From: Lactarius indigo | Lineage: Eukaryota > Basidiomycota > Agaricomycetes > Russulales > Russulaceae | DNA: 32,609 bases | Reading direction: 5' to 3' | NCBI GenBank assembly: GCA_025766275.1 | Contig: JAFKAC010000281.1 | Location: 1 to 32,609 of the forward strand | Part shown: piece by piece, positions 30,671-32,609 of the stretch | How positions within the stretch are numbered: the stretch's first letter is position 1 | Layout of the letters: every line of letters starts with the position of its first letter | Made by a program: the position numbers and the translations under genes | The notes under the pieces: generated by a model | What the model was told of the DNA's origin: nothing | Seen by the model: only the letters and a program-made list of their open reading frames with translations | Database searches by the model: none

Positions 30671-32558
30671 ATGCGTGAAATCGTTCACCTTCAGACTGGC
30701 CAAGTGCGTTTGTGATTTATTTTTATAGAGTGCTCTGTGAAACTGAGGACGATGTGCCCTTCTAGTGCGGTAACCAGATCGGTATGCCCCCTCTACCGCC
30801 GCCCCTTCGCCTTCTCATCCTCTGCCAGGTGTCAAATTTTGGGAAGTCGTCTCGGACGAGCATGGCATTGAGCGCGACGGCCTCTACAAGGGCAACAACG
30901 ACCTCCAGCTCGAGCGGATCTCCGTCTACTACAACGAGATCGGCGCGAACAAATATGTCCCCCGCGCGATCTTAGTTGATCTCGAGCCCGGAACCATGGA
31001 TGCTATTCGCTCGGGCCCTCTTGGTGGCCTTTTCCGCCCGGATAACTTTGTTTTCGGCCAAAGCGGAGCGGGTAATAACTGGGCGAAAGGACGTAAGTGA
31101 CCAACGCTTTTTTTTTTCGCGAAGCTTGTCCATTTATGGACACGTGTTTTCTGACGCGTCTGCGCACATTTTTTTTCGTGGGTCTCATACTGGATTACAC
31201 TATCCTTTAGATTACGGAGGGGTGCTGAACTCGTCGACGCAGTCTCTGACGTTGGTCGGAAGGAGGCTGAGGGGACGGATGCTCTACAGGGTAAGGTTTT
31301 GTCGTAAACCGTGTGACTGTTGCCACGGTAACTACGTAGGTCGCACCTATCATTAAATCGTGCTATCTGTTCTAAGGGTGTTCCAAGATCCCCCACTCTT
31401 GGTGGTGGTACTGGAGCAGTCCTAGATACTGGGTAACACCGTTCTCATTTCGAAAAATTCGTGAGGAGTAAGTCCCGAGTCAGGATGATGTCGCACTGTA
31501 CTACCGTCGTCCCTAGTCCCAAGGTGTCCGACACAGTTGTAGAGGTGTGTATTGTGTTGCCACACTTCATAGAGACTCACTCACTCACGCGTTGTTGACA
31601 GCCTTATAACGCCACCCTTTCAGTTCACCAGTTGGTTGAGAATTCTGATGAGACTTTCTGTATCGATAATGAGGCCCTTTACGACATCCACTTCCGCACA
31701 TTGAAACTCGCTACCCCCACCTACGGTGATCTCAACCACCTCGTCTCTGTTGTCATGTCTGGCATCACGACATGTTTGCGTTTCCCTGGTCAACTTAACT
31801 CTGACCTCCGGAAACTCGCTGTCAACATGGGTTTGTCCTCACTTTTCTCAGTTGATGATCTATTCACTCAGTACCCGCTTAGTGCCCTTCCCCGTCTGCA
31901 CTTCTTCCTCACTGGCTTCGCGCCACTCACCGCACGGGGCAGCCAACAGTACCGTGCTGTCACAGTCCCGAGCTCACTCAGCAAATGTTTGACGCGAAGA
32001 ACATGATGGCTGCTTGCGATCCCCGCCATGGCCGCTACTTGACAGTGGCTGCTGTCTTCCGTGGCAAGGTGTCGATGAAGGAAGTCGAGGAGCAGATGCA
32101 GAATGTCCAAAACAAGAACTCCGCGTACTTCGTGGAGTGGATTCCGAACAATGTGCTCACGGCTCAGTGTGACATCCCGCCGCGTGGCCTCAAGATGGCC
32201 GTCACATTCCTTGGCAACTCAACCGCTATCCAAGAGTTGTTCCGCCGTGTCAGCGAGCAATTCACTGCTATGTTCAAGAGGAAAGCCTTCTTGCATTGGT
32301 ATACCCAGGAGGGTATGGATGAGATGGAGGTACGTGACTTTATGCGTACTTTTTTCTTTGTTAATCTGACGTGACCGTTTTCAATAGTTCACGGAAGCCG
32401 AGTCGAACATGCAGGATCTGGTTGCCGAGTATCAGCAGTACCAGGACGCGACGTAAGTCCCAGTGGTCTCATCGTTATCTGTGCATTCGCTCACTGTACT
32501 TTGCAGCGCTGAGGAAGAAGTCGAATATGAAGAGGAAGTTCCGGTAGATGAGGAATAA
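30671..32558 (+). pseudogene. Beta-tubulin gene with multiple lesions (probable pseudogene)
   Basis: Normal beta-tubulin features are clear: MREIVHLQTGQ (30671-30703), CGNQIG (30766-30781), then 30829-31092 with [29 protein letters not shown] and [13 protein letters not shown]. The later part runs from [17 protein letters not shown] to [19 protein letters not shown] (about 31602-31829) and from 31985 through [12 protein letters not shown] to the acidic tail EEEVPVDEE and TAA at 32556-32558. Lesions: a net one-base loss near 31214-31222 (before GAELVD); a decayed exon at about 31378-31542 where SLGGGTGA is followed by an in-frame stop and garbled sequence instead of the GMGT nucleotide-binding part; a one-base loss near 31890-31893 (VPFPRL); and a one-base loss near 31967-31970 (VPELT). 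Introns keep tubulin-like positions. Several separate breaks argue for a pseudogene rather than a single sequencing error, although two breaks fall in C-runs. Confidence 0.75.
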
Positions 32559-32609
32559 ACGGACTTGCTCCTTACCCTTTACTCTACTACGTCTCATGCT
32601 TGTCTACGT

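Noticed and set aside
1..32609. CRISPR array, bacterial operon or prophage features
   Set aside because: The introns, gene families and lack of Shine-Dalgarno-like organisation show nuclear fungal DNA. The only regular repeat is a spacer-less minisatellite.

Overview
The window looks like nuclear DNA of a filamentous basidiomycete, most likely an Agaricomycete such as a polypore. The evidence is very dense short introns (about 45-65 nt, GT...AG with CTNAC-type branch sites close to the acceptor), polyporopepsin-type aspartic proteases, a DUF6534 membrane protein, a DUF3433 membrane protein and a fungal-type beta-tubulin. I assembled the gene models by hand from splice sites, frame continuity and paralogue or family comparison. 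All nine intact models close in frame.

Layout. 1-2526: repeat-rich flank with a fragment of a dispersed repeat (~488-705), a 50-copy 20-bp minisatellite (901-1908) and an imperfect direct duplication. 2527-8037: two copies (A, B) of an EamA/DMT-type transporter gene, separated by a broken questin-oxidase-like (AflY/DUF4243) gene. 8886-10954, minus strand: a 20-exon DUF6534 gene. 11377-15469: DMT copies C and D. 16872-18393 and 21160-22693: two aspartic protease genes inside a larger segmental duplication that includes their promoters and downstream DNA. 23962-25728: DMT copy E. 27133-29874: a 15-exon DUF3433 membrane protein. 30671-32558: a beta-tubulin gene with several frameshifts and a decayed exon, read here as a pseudogene.

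How the genes relate. The five DMT genes share all 11 intron positions, an 18-nt second exon and identical splice phases, so they are a local tandem expansion; C, D and E also share their 3' flanks. The rest of the locus is dominated by membrane or secreted proteins. No pathway is proven. The most notable points are the five-member transporter array, the protease pair whose first active-site motif and flap carry cysteines where the family has Ser and Tyr, two GC-AG introns, extreme microexons, and the 20-bp minisatellite that encodes the same 20-residue peptide in all three forward frames.
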